Below the pieces are notes generated by a model. It did no database searches. It was not told the origin of the DNA and saw only the letters and a program-made list of their open reading frames with translations. 64,000 nt of DNA from Petasospora fabianii (Eukaryota; Ascomycota; Saccharomycetes; Phaffomycetales; Wickerhamomycetaceae), in the NCBI GenBank assembly GCA_022641835.1, contig CP048720.1:186001-250000 (forward strand), written 5' to 3'. This document shows positions 32,491-40,880 of the stretch, one piece after another (the stretch's first letter is position 1; each line of letters begins with the position of its first letter). Made by a program: the position numbers and the translations under genes.

Positions 32491-33891
32491 TCAGAACAAA
32501 GTTCTGCTCTCCAAGTCAATGACACTAACAAGGAACTCAACTTCAAGTCTCTTTCTGCTTTCAACGAGCCAATCATCAGCAAGTTTTCTACTCCAGCCCT
32601 TAAGGTTTGCAACTTCTTCAACAGCATCATCGAGGTTGTTTCTGACCAAGTTTGTCTGAACCCGAGCGATGACAGATTCAATGTCACGACCCTCTGCATG
32701 GCCCTCCTTGCTGATGAGGAGAGTGGAGAAGATCTTAGCAGCGAAGTGACCCAGAACACCAGCATTTGGTGGAAGCAAGGCAGCGGATCTGAGCTCAGGT
32801 GTGAGCAATTCAAATCTTGTGATCAGTTGAGCTGGTGTGAGAAGACCCTGCTTGACAGCTCCTTCATCAACAGCGGAGACAGCTGAAAGGATAACGTCGT
32901 TTTTAGATTCGATAGCAATCTGCTTCAGCTGAGCAAACTCAGAAGAGAGGTCCTCATTCTTGTCGGAAGCGAGTTTGGCCTTGAGGTTAGACAAACTCAG
33001 TTGAAGCTTGACCTTGGTTTCAGAATTATTCAAGTGGTCATCAATCTTGAGGACGAGGTCCTGAAGGGAAGTCAGCTTCTGGTCGAGTGCAGAAAAGTTG
33101 GCGTACTTGCCCTCACGTTCCTCTTCGATTGCTTTTCTGATCTGCTTGGTGAATTCCTTACGGGCCTGGATGGCCTGCTCCTTAGCAACGTTTGCGTAGT
33201 GTGCATCGAGTGCCTCCTTAGCGTGTTTAATTTCATTGGCAACTTGGGCGTCGTGCTGCTTTTGAAGCTCGGTTATCTGGGTCTTGAAGTCATATGTGAA
33301 CTTTGCGAGCAGGTCGTTCTCTTTCTTAGCCACAGCCTCATTGATCTTCTCATCAAGAGCATGCTTTGTCTTGGACTGGAGTGAAACAAGTGTGGCATCA
33401 AGCTCAGCGAAGAGACCCTTGAGAGAATCGAAACCTGATGGTGAGATTTTGGCATTGTTGATGTCTGTAACAACAATGTTAAACTCCTCAATGGCTTTCT
33501 TAAGAACTGGGTCCTGTGTATCCAACTGGATAGTTGGGAGGGAGATTGTTGGCTTAGAGACCAAGACAGCTTTGGCTGACTCCTTAGCCTTCAATGACTC
33601 CTCTTTGGCAGTGTCAATCTTCTCAGAAAAGATACCAGATTTTGGGAGCTGTACAGTCTTCTCCAGTTCACCAAATTTCTCTTTGAAGTGCTTGATGTTG
33701 TATTCCTTGACTCTCTTGTTGTTTAGAATGGAGTCAACGAAGTCGACAGCATCATCAGCAAGAGGAAAATTATCCGTGAAGATCTCGTTGAAGGTTGGAT
33801 TGTTCAGCGAGAGGGCAACACCACCTCCGTAAAAGAGAGTGGTGGCCGCGGTAAGATTGAGAACTGTCTTACCCACCGTAGACTTGAACAT
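32491..33891 (-). CDS. MIC60: Mic60/mitofilin, MICOS subunit
   Basis: The 466-residue protein (yeast Mic60 is 540) has a short N-terminal basic presequence and one membrane segment (TVLNLTAATTLFYGGGVALS). The family block NPTFNEIFTDNFPLADDAVDF follows, then a long coiled coil (about 150-330). The C-terminal mitofilin signature is LLPPNAGVLGHFAAKIFSTL with GRDIESVIARVQTNLVRNNL. It shapes crista junctions in the inner membrane. The ATG at 33891 is preceded by non-ATG in-frame codons. Because the presequence is short, a missed 5' exon is possible, but I see no clear splice pair. Confidence 0.88.
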   Translation of the reverse strand: MFKSTVGKTVLNLTAATTLFYGGGVALSLNNPTFNEIFTDNFPLADDAVDFVDSILNNKRVKEYNIKHFKEKFGELEKTVQLPKSGIFSEKIDTAKEESLKAKESAKAVLVSKPTISLPTIQLDTQDPVLKKAIEEFNIVVTDINNAKISPSGFDSLKGLFAELDATLVSLQSKTKHALDEKINEAVAKKENDLLAKFTYDFKTQITELQKQHDAQVANEIKHAKEALDAHYANVAKEQAIQARKEFTKQIRKAIEEEREGKYANFSALDQKLTSLQDLVLKIDDHLNNSETKVKLQLSLSNLKAKLASDKNEDLSSEFAQLKQIAIESKNDVILSAVSAVDEGAVKQGLLTPAQLITRFELLTPELRSAALLPPNAGVLGHFAAKIFSTLLISKEGHAEGRDIESVIARVQTNLVRNNLDDAVEEVANLKGWSRKLADDWLVESRKRLEVEFLVSVIDLESRTLF

Positions 33892-34230
33892 CTTGAAGAG
33901 GTATAAGTGAGATCTAGGCGCTATAGCTAGCTGTGTTGATGTTGTTCCCTCCCACGCGACTTGATTTTTCGGTCTTGACCAGCTCCGTTCTCGATCCAAT
34001 CAAAATCGCCAATTGTTGGTTGACTGCCTTATACGGAAGCGCGCTGTAATTAATCACTATTAGCTCAGGGCAGACCCTGAATTTCATGTAGAGGTGTCTC
34101 CGCCCGACAGATTGCGGCCATCGAAACAATAATAGTTGCGCTAGAAAAAGGTGTCACAACTTACAGATTGTACTTTCTTCACGTTGGACAAGGTCAATTG
34201 GAATAACACACGAGAAACACACTCAGAAAT
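33892..34230. other. Divergent promoter, MIC60 and RNQ1-like gene
   Basis: 339 bases between divergent starts, with no gene or clear motif that I can name. Confidence 0.5.
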
Positions 34231-35166
34231 ATGTCGCAGTTCGATCAGATCAATAGCGATGCTGAGAGATTGATATCTCAATCCCAGTACGAGCAGGCCC
34301 TTGCAGCCACCGAGCAGTGTATTGCCCAAGGCGGCATTTCTGCTCGCACCCTCATCAACAGAGCTGTTGCTCTTGCTAACCTTGGTGATCCACAACAGGC
34401 TATTGCTGACCTACACGAGGCGCTCAGATTGAACCCAACAGACGACCAGTCTAAACGCATCGATCAACTTATCGATCAGCTAACAGATCACGCAGCGCAG
34501 GTTGTCAAAGACGCCCCACAACAGGATGGCCAGACTGGCACCAGATCCATTGGTGGTGACGGTGAGACTGGCAGCAGAGACCTTGCTTCCACTTTGGTCT
34601 CCGGTCTTATGAGCAGTGGTATGGGTGGTGGTTACAACCAAAGCCAACAGGGCAGTAAGCTCGGTATGCTTATGAAGCTATTTGGTAGCAGTTCTGGTGG
34701 TCGTTATGGCTCAAGTGGTGGCTACGGTGGATCAGGCATGGGTTCTGGAATGGGTTCTGGATTGGGATCGACTGCTGGTCTGTTGTCTGCCGTCCTTGGC
34801 GGTTCCAGCAGTGGTAGCCATTCTGGTAGCCAGGGCGGCTACGGTGGTGGCTACGGTGGTGGCTACGGCGGTAACAACGGTGGTGGATACGGTGGTGGAT
34901 ACGGTGGTGGTAGCTATGGTAATCAGGGTAACCAGGGTGGCTACGGTGGTAACAATGGTGGTGGCTACGGTGGCGGTAGTTATGGTAATCAGGGTAGCCA
35001 GGGTGGCTACGGTGGTGGCTACAACCAAGGTGGTATGGGCGGAATGGGTGGCATGGGCGGATCAGGTGGATCAGGTGGTCTAGAGGGTCTTGTCAACAGC
35101 TTCCTCGGTGGCAGCGGTGGTAGCAGTGGTGGAATGGGCGGTGGCTCTCAAGGCGGTAGATGGTAA
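34231..35166 (+). CDS. RNQ1-like protein: TPR-like head, Gly/Tyr-rich prion-like tail
   Basis: The 311-residue protein has two parts. Residues 1-95 are helical and TPR-like (AERLISQSQYEQALAATEQC, INRAVALANLGDPQQAIADL). The segment AIADLHEALRLNPTDDQSKR resembles the head of S. cerevisiae Rnq1 (AVAKLTSAAQSNPNDEQ), including the following IDQLIDQL helix. Rnq1 also continues with Gly/Ser-rich aggregation-prone repeats built around short hydrophobic islands. Here those islands are LASTLVSGLMSSG, LGMLMKLFGSS and LEGLVNSFLGG. The tail (about 150-311) is mostly Gly, Tyr, Ser and Asn in GGYGGG repeats, where Rnq1 has Asn/Gln. I infer a condensate- or prion-forming chaperone client. The orthology is not certain; Sgt2-like TPR proteins are the alternative. 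Confidence 0.6.
   Translation: MSQFDQINSDAERLISQSQYEQALAATEQCIAQGGISARTLINRAVALANLGDPQQAIADLHEALRLNPTDDQSKRIDQLIDQLTDHAAQVVKDAPQQDGQTGTRSIGGDGETGSRDLASTLVSGLMSSGMGGGYNQSQQGSKLGMLMKLFGSSSGGRYGSSGGYGGSGMGSGMGSGLGSTAGLLSAVLGGSSSGSHSGSQGGYGGGYGGGYGGNNGGGYGGGYGGGSYGNQGNQGGYGGNNGGGYGGGSYGNQGSQGGYGGGYNQGGMGGMGGMGGSGGSGGLEGLVNSFLGGSGGSSGGMGGGSQGGRW
34810..35030 (+). repeat. Gly/Tyr codon repeat inside the RNQ1-like gene
   Basis: Tandem imperfect repeats of GGC TAC GGT GGT (Gly-Tyr-Gly-Gly) with Asn/Gln spacers (NNGGGYGG, SYGNQGNQGG). The units are close enough at DNA level to allow copy-number slippage between strains. Confidence 0.8.
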
Positions 35167-35544
35167 ACCCTGACCCACATCTTTGACTTCGCACTTCTGG
35201 TCCACGACTCATTGGTTTGTAAATAACGATTGCTTTCTGCTCTATTTCAATTTTGACTGACCACATTGTCGGTGAGACAATTTGTCTTTTCTTTGATTAA
35301 AAACCTCAAAAGATGCTTAAGTCGTGTAATCTTGTTTTTGATGCGTAGTGAACCTTGGAAGTAATTTGCCTTGGTATGATGCCGGTGTTTTAACGCTGTT
35401 GGGTCGTGCTACCTCTTTTTTGAACACTATCTCTTTTTGAACAATGTATATGTAGATCGTATTTCTATACTGCAATCACCCTTAATAGTGGGAACCAACT
35501 ACCAGAAGCCGTTGTATTCCTCAGTGGAAGACATGCGAATTTGT
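35167..35544. other. Convergent region between the RNQ1-like gene and the monooxygenase
   Basis: Shared 3' region with no supported gene. Confidence 0.55.
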
Positions 35545-37116
35545 TCAAAGTTGATCTTCTGCCAACTCTTTGTCAAAGTCTTTATGAAGATCGAGCTTTC
35601 CAGTTCTAAACCCGTTGAACAATCTCTCAAAAGTCTCCACTGAGAGGTCATAAACGTCGAGACTCTCTAGGACTCCATCTCCGATCGGGTCAGGTCTACC
35701 CTTAGTATAGAGCTTTCTCATTGGGTCATAAAAGTCAGATCTGAGAGTACTGATATCATACTTGTGGAACAAGTATTCCTCAGCCTTCTCGAGACGACCA
35801 GCCTCCCAGGCATACATCTCTTCTTTTGAAGGCAGCTCCGCTGCACCAGACCAGACACCAGCAACAGCGGCAGCTTGAGACTCGACGTTTCTACAGAGGG
35901 TCTGCACAACCAGTTTTCCAACGAACGTGAGCGATGGATCAGAAACGTTGAAACAGTGTTGGTAGAGACCCTTGATACGACTGTTCGAGGTTGGAGGGCC
36001 GGATTTAATTGGCAACGAGTATTCGAAGACCCCTTTGTCAAGGAATGGAATCTCAATATGATAACCCGTACAAATGATGACATTGTCGACGTCATCCAAG
36101 ATGGTGCCATCCGAGAGCTTCAGTTGTTTGGTGTCTGGAAGGTACTCAGTAATAAGATTGACATTCTTGAACGTAGAGATACAGCGCTTCACGAATGGAA
36201 GGAATGGATCCCTGGAGAGGTTTCTGGATATGATGACCTCCTTTGCAACTTGGTTCAGGTACTGGCCCAAGTCAACCGCGGAGATATTGGCACCGACAAT
36301 GACGACTCTTTTGTCCTTGAATTCAGTTGCCTCACGGTAGGCCTTGGCATGAAGAATCGAGCCAGGATATCTGCGAGCGTATTCGGAAAGGCCCTTGATG
36401 ACTGGGATGTACGGAATGGAGAAGGATCCTTGAGCCAGAATGACACCGTCGAAACTCTCTTCGTACCACTTGTCAGTGTTTGTTGCAGGATCATGATAAC
36501 GCGCTGTAACAATCCACTTCTGTGCTGCTTCGTCCTTGCGAACACGATAAACCTCAGTGTTGAATCTGATGCGAGAACGAAGCTCATTTGTCTCGGAGAA
36601 GGCATTCAGTCTGTTCCAGAATTGTTTGTGTGTGATCAATGGGGCCAGCCCCTGTGGAGGGTAGTCAAATGTCTTTGACGTGGAGTAACGCAAATATGGC
36701 TCAGCAACATTGGTGTAGAGACGGGGCCAAACAGCACTACGAGACCACGTTTGATATGTGTCATCAACCTCAGTAGTGACTGGAGATTCAACTGAAGAAG
36801 ATGCCAGATCCTCCGGAGATGGTACGTGCTTGTGCTGAGACTTGATCACTCTGACATCGTCATATCTCTGAGTGTCCAACACCTCTTGTGAAGGAAGGCC
36901 CGGATCACGAGCAAAGTTGTCAGTGTACCATGTTCCACCAACGTTATCCTTCTGCTCGAAGCCAACAATCTTTGTAAAGTGAGGGTTCGAAGGGATCTCA
37001 CCGGAAGCGACAGTGGATGTTCCATCATCAGCGGTGTGTAAGAGCTCAAAGACACTGGCCAGGCCGGCAACTCCACCGGCGCCAATAACTGCGACTTCTC
37101 TGATCTCACGAGTCAT
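35545..37116 (-). CDS. Flavin-containing monooxygenase family protein
   Basis: The 523-residue protein starts at ATG 37116 with the FAD-binding Rossmann motif VAVIGAGGVAGLASVFELL. It then shows VGGTWY and the FMO identifying region ILHAKAYREATEFKDKRVVI. The NADPH site GANISAVDLGQ follows. The later motif IICTGYH closes the FAD domain. The layout fits the fungal FMO1-like group, which oxidises soft nucleophiles such as glutathione and other thiols. No membrane anchor or signal peptide is seen, so it is likely cytosolic or ER-associated. The gene borders the 2.5 kb stretch that lacks intact genes. Confidence 0.88.
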   Translation of the reverse strand: MTREIREVAVIGAGGVAGLASVFELLHTADDGTSTVASGEIPSNPHFTKIVGFEQKDNVGGTWYTDNFARDPGLPSQEVLDTQRYDDVRVIKSQHKHVPSPEDLASSSVESPVTTEVDDTYQTWSRSAVWPRLYTNVAEPYLRYSTSKTFDYPPQGLAPLITHKQFWNRLNAFSETNELRSRIRFNTEVYRVRKDEAAQKWIVTARYHDPATNTDKWYEESFDGVILAQGSFSIPYIPVIKGLSEYARRYPGSILHAKAYREATEFKDKRVVIVGANISAVDLGQYLNQVAKEVIISRNLSRDPFLPFVKRCISTFKNVNLITEYLPDTKQLKLSDGTILDDVDNVIICTGYHIEIPFLDKGVFEYSLPIKSGPPTSNSRIKGLYQHCFNVSDPSLTFVGKLVVQTLCRNVESQAAAVAGVWSGAAELPSKEEMYAWEAGRLEKAEEYLFHKYDISTLRSDFYDPMRKLYTKGRPDPIGDGVLESLDVYDLSVETFERLFNGFRTGKLDLHKDFDKELAEDQL

Positions 37117-37897
37117 ATTCAGCAGAATGAAGTAGCAATACAGAGGCAGGTCCCGATGTTTTCTCGTCTCTTTGAAAGTGCGGCTCACACTTCTCTTATA
37201 TGCCCCAGGGTTCGATCGCACGATGGTGAGATAGTTGCCAACTGCCGCCTAGCAGCGCGTGCCATTATGCGCGCCGATTCCGCAACGCCTGTGCCGAATC
37301 GGGGCAACACCGCACAGGCACCTGTCACTATTACGAGGCACACGGTGAATATGGATGTTATAGACTATAAGCAACATCAACGGCTGAACAAAGTCCCTCC
37401 CTTTCGAGTGAATTGTCTCTTTTATTACAGTGGGGTGTGTCAGCTTTGAGGATTCTGGCGTGGTCTCGGCAACAACACATGCGTCCCAGTAGCGCTGAGG
37501 ATCGTCCGGTGCCCAATCTGGAGATCGAAGCTGCGCTTGGCTAACTTAAAAACAAGGGGCTAACGCGAGTCGAGCTATCGAGAGGACAATCACCACATCT
37601 ACACAGAGTGCCACAATTTCAATTCCACCAACTAGGCTTCTTCATGCCATACGTACGGATAAGGAGATAAGAACACATTGGTCTTAAGTCCTGACACGAT
37701 CAATTAGTAGGGTCCCATATTAGGAATATGTGCTGCAGCGATTGGTCGCGCTCTTCGCTATCACAATCATGCAACCAAGTTTATGTGTTCTGTTTTCGTC
37801 ATCGTTCTCTAGCCGAGCTCCTATGATCAGATAATCTGGAGCTAATGGAACAAACTTTCGTACACACCACTGCTCATTAGTCCACTCAAAAAGTAGC

Positions 37898-38302
37898 GAC
37901 CTCTACTGCGCTGTAATAGGTTCTAAATTGAGGACTAGTATGAAAAAGATCACTAGACCTAACCGGGAAACCCAGATAAGATTGTACTGGGACGCGCTTT
38001 TCAATTATACGGCAAGGCTGCCACTCAGGAAGTAGCCCTGAAAGTCCACCGCTCTGGTCGTACTCGTCATAGATTTGACTGGCCTACTAGCTGTTCTGGG
38101 GATTTTGACATAGTTGAAGCCAGGAAGCTTTCGAACACTGTAAAGTGGATAAGAAAAATGTACGTCCTTTGACAAGAAACCATATAATAGTTCAATGTAG
38201 TATCAGATATGGATAGCTATTGTTGCAGTAATGAGATTCATGAATTGTGATTAGCATCTCGAAGGTCTCTTTGACCGGAGTCTTGTATATATAAAGAGAC
38301 AT
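37898..38302 (+). pseudogene. Probable decayed RIO2-type kinase gene
   Basis: Short segments in changing plus-strand frames follow the order of Rio2 motifs. PNRETQ (near 37958) recalls LNRDTV of the N-domain. GRAFQLY then matches the GKESDIY glycine loop. ALKVHRSGRT (38035-38064) matches ALKLHRLGRT, the Rio2 signature. RNHIIV (from 38175) matches NRHxVV. NEIH (38230-38241) matches NEFN of the catalytic loop. FDRSLVYIKRH (38270-38302) matches FDRDVKCIKDFF. In-frame stops, frame changes and missing spacers show it is not functional. Each match is weak alone; the shared order gives the case. Rio2 is an essential 40S-maturation kinase, so an intact copy should lie elsewhere. Confidence 0.45.
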
Positions 38303-38628
38303 ACTTCATTGTCTTATGAGTTTTGTAGAGTGCTTTATATACAATAGTTACGTGTTGATGTCCTCTTCATTGAAAGATGCGCAAATGCAAGGGATCGTTC
38401 AAAATTCACACTATTTACCCAAAGAGTCTATCACCTCTCGCTTTGGTTCTTGTGAGAAGCTTCGACAAAAACCGTGGCCGCAGCTATAGCAAGTGAATCG
38501 CCCACATCAGTCCAACCGATTCCTAACATGACGTAGCTTCTCATCATGGTTTTGTGATTTATACACGTTTAATACTCGAAGACTATACCCTATATGATAA
38601 TAGCGAGGACTCTGCATATGCATGACTC

Positions 38629-38928
38629 ATGATTCATCACGCCGGTGTATTGTTATATTCTAACGGCCCCCATACCGTAGTGGTTCGCCATGAGAAAACA
38701 ATTGGCCAAAAACAAGTTACCATGGTACCAAAATTTCAAAATCAGTCAGCTGGAGTACGCTTTGGAAGGGTGGAGACGCTCACGGCTGATCAAGCCGAGC
38801 TGTGGGAGTTCGATCTACCCCGCGTTCGAAAGTTAGCTCGTGGCGAATACGGCACCAAAAGCTTGATCGATGTCGCAATCTCGAAGGCACGGAATATTCC
38901 GCATTCTGATGCTTTTTTACCTCTTTGA
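38629..38928 (+). CDS. Orphan 99-residue ORF, doubtful
   Basis: An ATG-started frame of 99 codons has fairly protein-like composition in its second half (DQAELWEFDLPRVRKLARGE, SLIDVAISKARN). I recognise no family, signal peptide or membrane segment. Its place next to a probable pseudogene suggests that it may be another gene fragment rather than a working gene. Confidence 0.25.
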   Translation: MIHHAGVLLYSNGPHTVVVRHEKTIGQKQVTMVPKFQNQSAGVRFGRVETLTADQAELWEFDLPRVRKLARGEYGTKSLIDVAISKARNIPHSDAFLPL

Positions 38929-39384
38929 AACGTTAGCAACATACAATTATTGCCTAATCGTCGTCTCCAAAGGGTGTATCAGAGATACATCACTAGAATA
39001 CCACACCTAGATCTTCTCCAGAACGTACAGGATCAATGAGCGAACGCTAGCCCTCGAACCTCGAACCCCGCGTGGGGTAAACCCCTCTATCCGATCCCCA
39101 CCTTCACATTGATATCCGTACAAGCAGGTGGTCTATATGATAGGTGCTTTTAGCATAGAATACTTTTGGAACTGAACTAGTCAAGATCTTATACGTCTTG
39201 CTGTAAGTTCACAAACTTTAATATTACTAAGGTTGCGATCTAGTGGGTCATGACATATATATACGTCTGGGTCGAGCAATTAAGGGTCTTCAGTCAGTAT
39301 CGGTAGCCAAAGAAGCACCATTAACTACAAATACGTTTCAAGCTATTTTGATCTTATTATCCTGTCCCAAGAAGAATTTGACAA

Positions 39385-39402
39385 ATATATATATATATAT
39401 AT
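39385..39402. repeat. (AT)n microsatellite
   Basis: About nine AT units, 190 bases before the GH76 start. It is probably part of an open promoter. Confidence 0.8.
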
Positions 39403-39595
39403 GTTCCAACTCCCCAGATCACCAGATCAAGCGTTGCCCCTCTCTGCCCCTACCGAGTTTCCCGTTATTGTACTGAGTGACAAGAGGGGAACACACGTTA
39501 ACACCTTGCATAAGTACAACTGGTTTTACAAGTAAGTCATATATAAAGCCGATTGATCCAGTCTGCTGGGATCGGAAGAATGTGTCCTTTGGACC

Positions 39596-40816
39596 ATGAT
39601 CATACTCAGGGCCAAAATGTACCGGCACTTAACGATATTGATCTGTCCACTGTTCCTTCTGGTGTCACTCTCAAGCGCACTTAAAGCGGACTCTGATGAC
39701 CTTCAAAACTTGCGTCTCACTACTTCCTTGATTGCATATGGATTTAAAGCATACTACAAGGATAGTGAGGAAGTGGGTACGTTCCAAGAGCCCTACTACT
39801 GGTGGGAGTCAGGTGTTGCATGGGGATCGCTCCTTGATTACTGGTACTACATGGGGGATGATTCTTACGTTTCGACTGTACAAGATGCTCTTCTCGCACA
39901 GGTTGGTGCCAACAGAGATTACGTTCCTGAAAGCCAAAACATGACTGAAGGTAATGATGATCAGGTGTTCTGGGGAGCTGCCGTTATGGCTGCTGCCGAG
40001 AGAGGCTTCGCAAATCCAAAAGATGATGAAAGTCTACAGTGGCTGGCTTTGGCCAATGCTACGTTCCATAGTATGGCTTCAAGATGGGATACTGCAAACT
40101 GCGCTGGTGGATTGAGGTGGCAGATATATGACTGGAACAATGGCTATGACTACAAAAATGCAGTATCCAATGGTGGCCTATTCCATCTTGCTTCAAGACT
40201 TGCCAGATTCACTAAGGACGACGGCTATGTCGACTGGTGTGAGAAAGTCTGGGACTGGCTGGAGGATGTTAAGTTCATCAGCCCTCAAGAAAATGGTCAC
40301 TTGATGGTGTACGATGGCGCTTCTATTGATGGAAACTGCACAAATGTTACGGAGCTTCAGTGGTCGTACAATGCTGGATTATTACTCAGTGGAACGGCAT
40401 ATCTCGCCAATCACACCAACTCTGATAAGTGGAAGGACCGTAACCAGAATCTTCTTGGTGGTCTCGGTGTTTTCTTCAATGAGGATGATGTGATGTGGGA
40501 ACCTGCTTGTCAGAACAACTATAAATGTAACAACGATCAGCGTTGCTTCAAAGGTATTCTCTCCAGATTTTTGGGTCTGACTGCACAGCTCTTGAATGAC
40601 ACCCAAGACACTATTGACACATACCTAAAGGCATCGGCTAAAGCTGCTGCTAGCTGCTGTGATGGTGGCAAGGATGGCGTTACTTGTGGAATGGATTGGA
40701 GAGTGGGAACATATGATGACTATTACGGTCTAGGAGAGCAGATCAATGCATTGGAAACAATACAGAACCTACGCTGGAAGGATACAGATCCACCGGGCAC
40801 GCAAGACTCTACATAA
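39596..40816 (+). CDS. GH76 cell-wall mannosidase/transglycosidase, Dcw1/Dfg5-like, no GPI signal
   Basis: The 406-residue protein has a signal peptide (hydrophobic LTILICPLFLLVSLSSA after MYRHL; a second ATG at 39617 may be the real start). A GH76 alpha-1,6-mannanase fold follows. The catalytic Asp pair is visible in EGNDDQVFWGAAVMAAAERG, and NCAGGLRWQIYDWNNGYDYK is also conserved. Dcw1 and Dfg5 anchor GPI proteins to wall glucan. This copy ends at DPPGTQDST without the C-terminal hydrophobic GPI signal of Dcw1 (449 residues). It should therefore be secreted or periplasmic. Several Asn-X-Ser/Thr sites are present. Confidence 0.88.
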   Translation: MIILRAKMYRHLTILICPLFLLVSLSSALKADSDDLQNLRLTTSLIAYGFKAYYKDSEEVGTFQEPYYWWESGVAWGSLLDYWYYMGDDSYVSTVQDALLAQVGANRDYVPESQNMTEGNDDQVFWGAAVMAAAERGFANPKDDESLQWLALANATFHSMASRWDTANCAGGLRWQIYDWNNGYDYKNAVSNGGLFHLASRLARFTKDDGYVDWCEKVWDWLEDVKFISPQENGHLMVYDGASIDGNCTNVTELQWSYNAGLLLSGTAYLANHTNSDKWKDRNQNLLGGLGVFFNEDDVMWEPACQNNYKCNNDQRCFKGILSRFLGLTAQLLNDTQDTIDTYLKASAKAAASCCDGGKDGVTCGMDWRVGTYDDYYGLGEQINALETIQNLRWKDTDPPGTQDST

Positions 40817-40880
40817 TTTTACTGAACAATATTAAACTATTATGGCTGTGTTGTAATACCTGGGTTGTGAACTTCACGAT

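Larger units (their letters stand above)
37117..39595. other. 2.5 kb stretch without a clear intact gene
   Basis: This is the longest gene-poor stretch of the window, between the monooxygenase and the GH76 gene. It holds the suspected RIO2-like relic (37.9-38.3 kb), an orphan ORF (38.6-38.9 kb), a small ACCCC/GGGGT hairpin at 39065-39078 beside a repeated CTCGAAC, and an (AT)n run at 39385-39402. I see no long inverted repeat that would mark a centromere, but I cannot test this by eye. Confidence 0.55.

Noticed and set aside
38222-38400. Possible solo LTR (TGTTG start, TATATATAAAG inside)
   Set aside because: No matching terminal inverted ends or target duplication can be seen, and the same bases better match Rio2 motifs.
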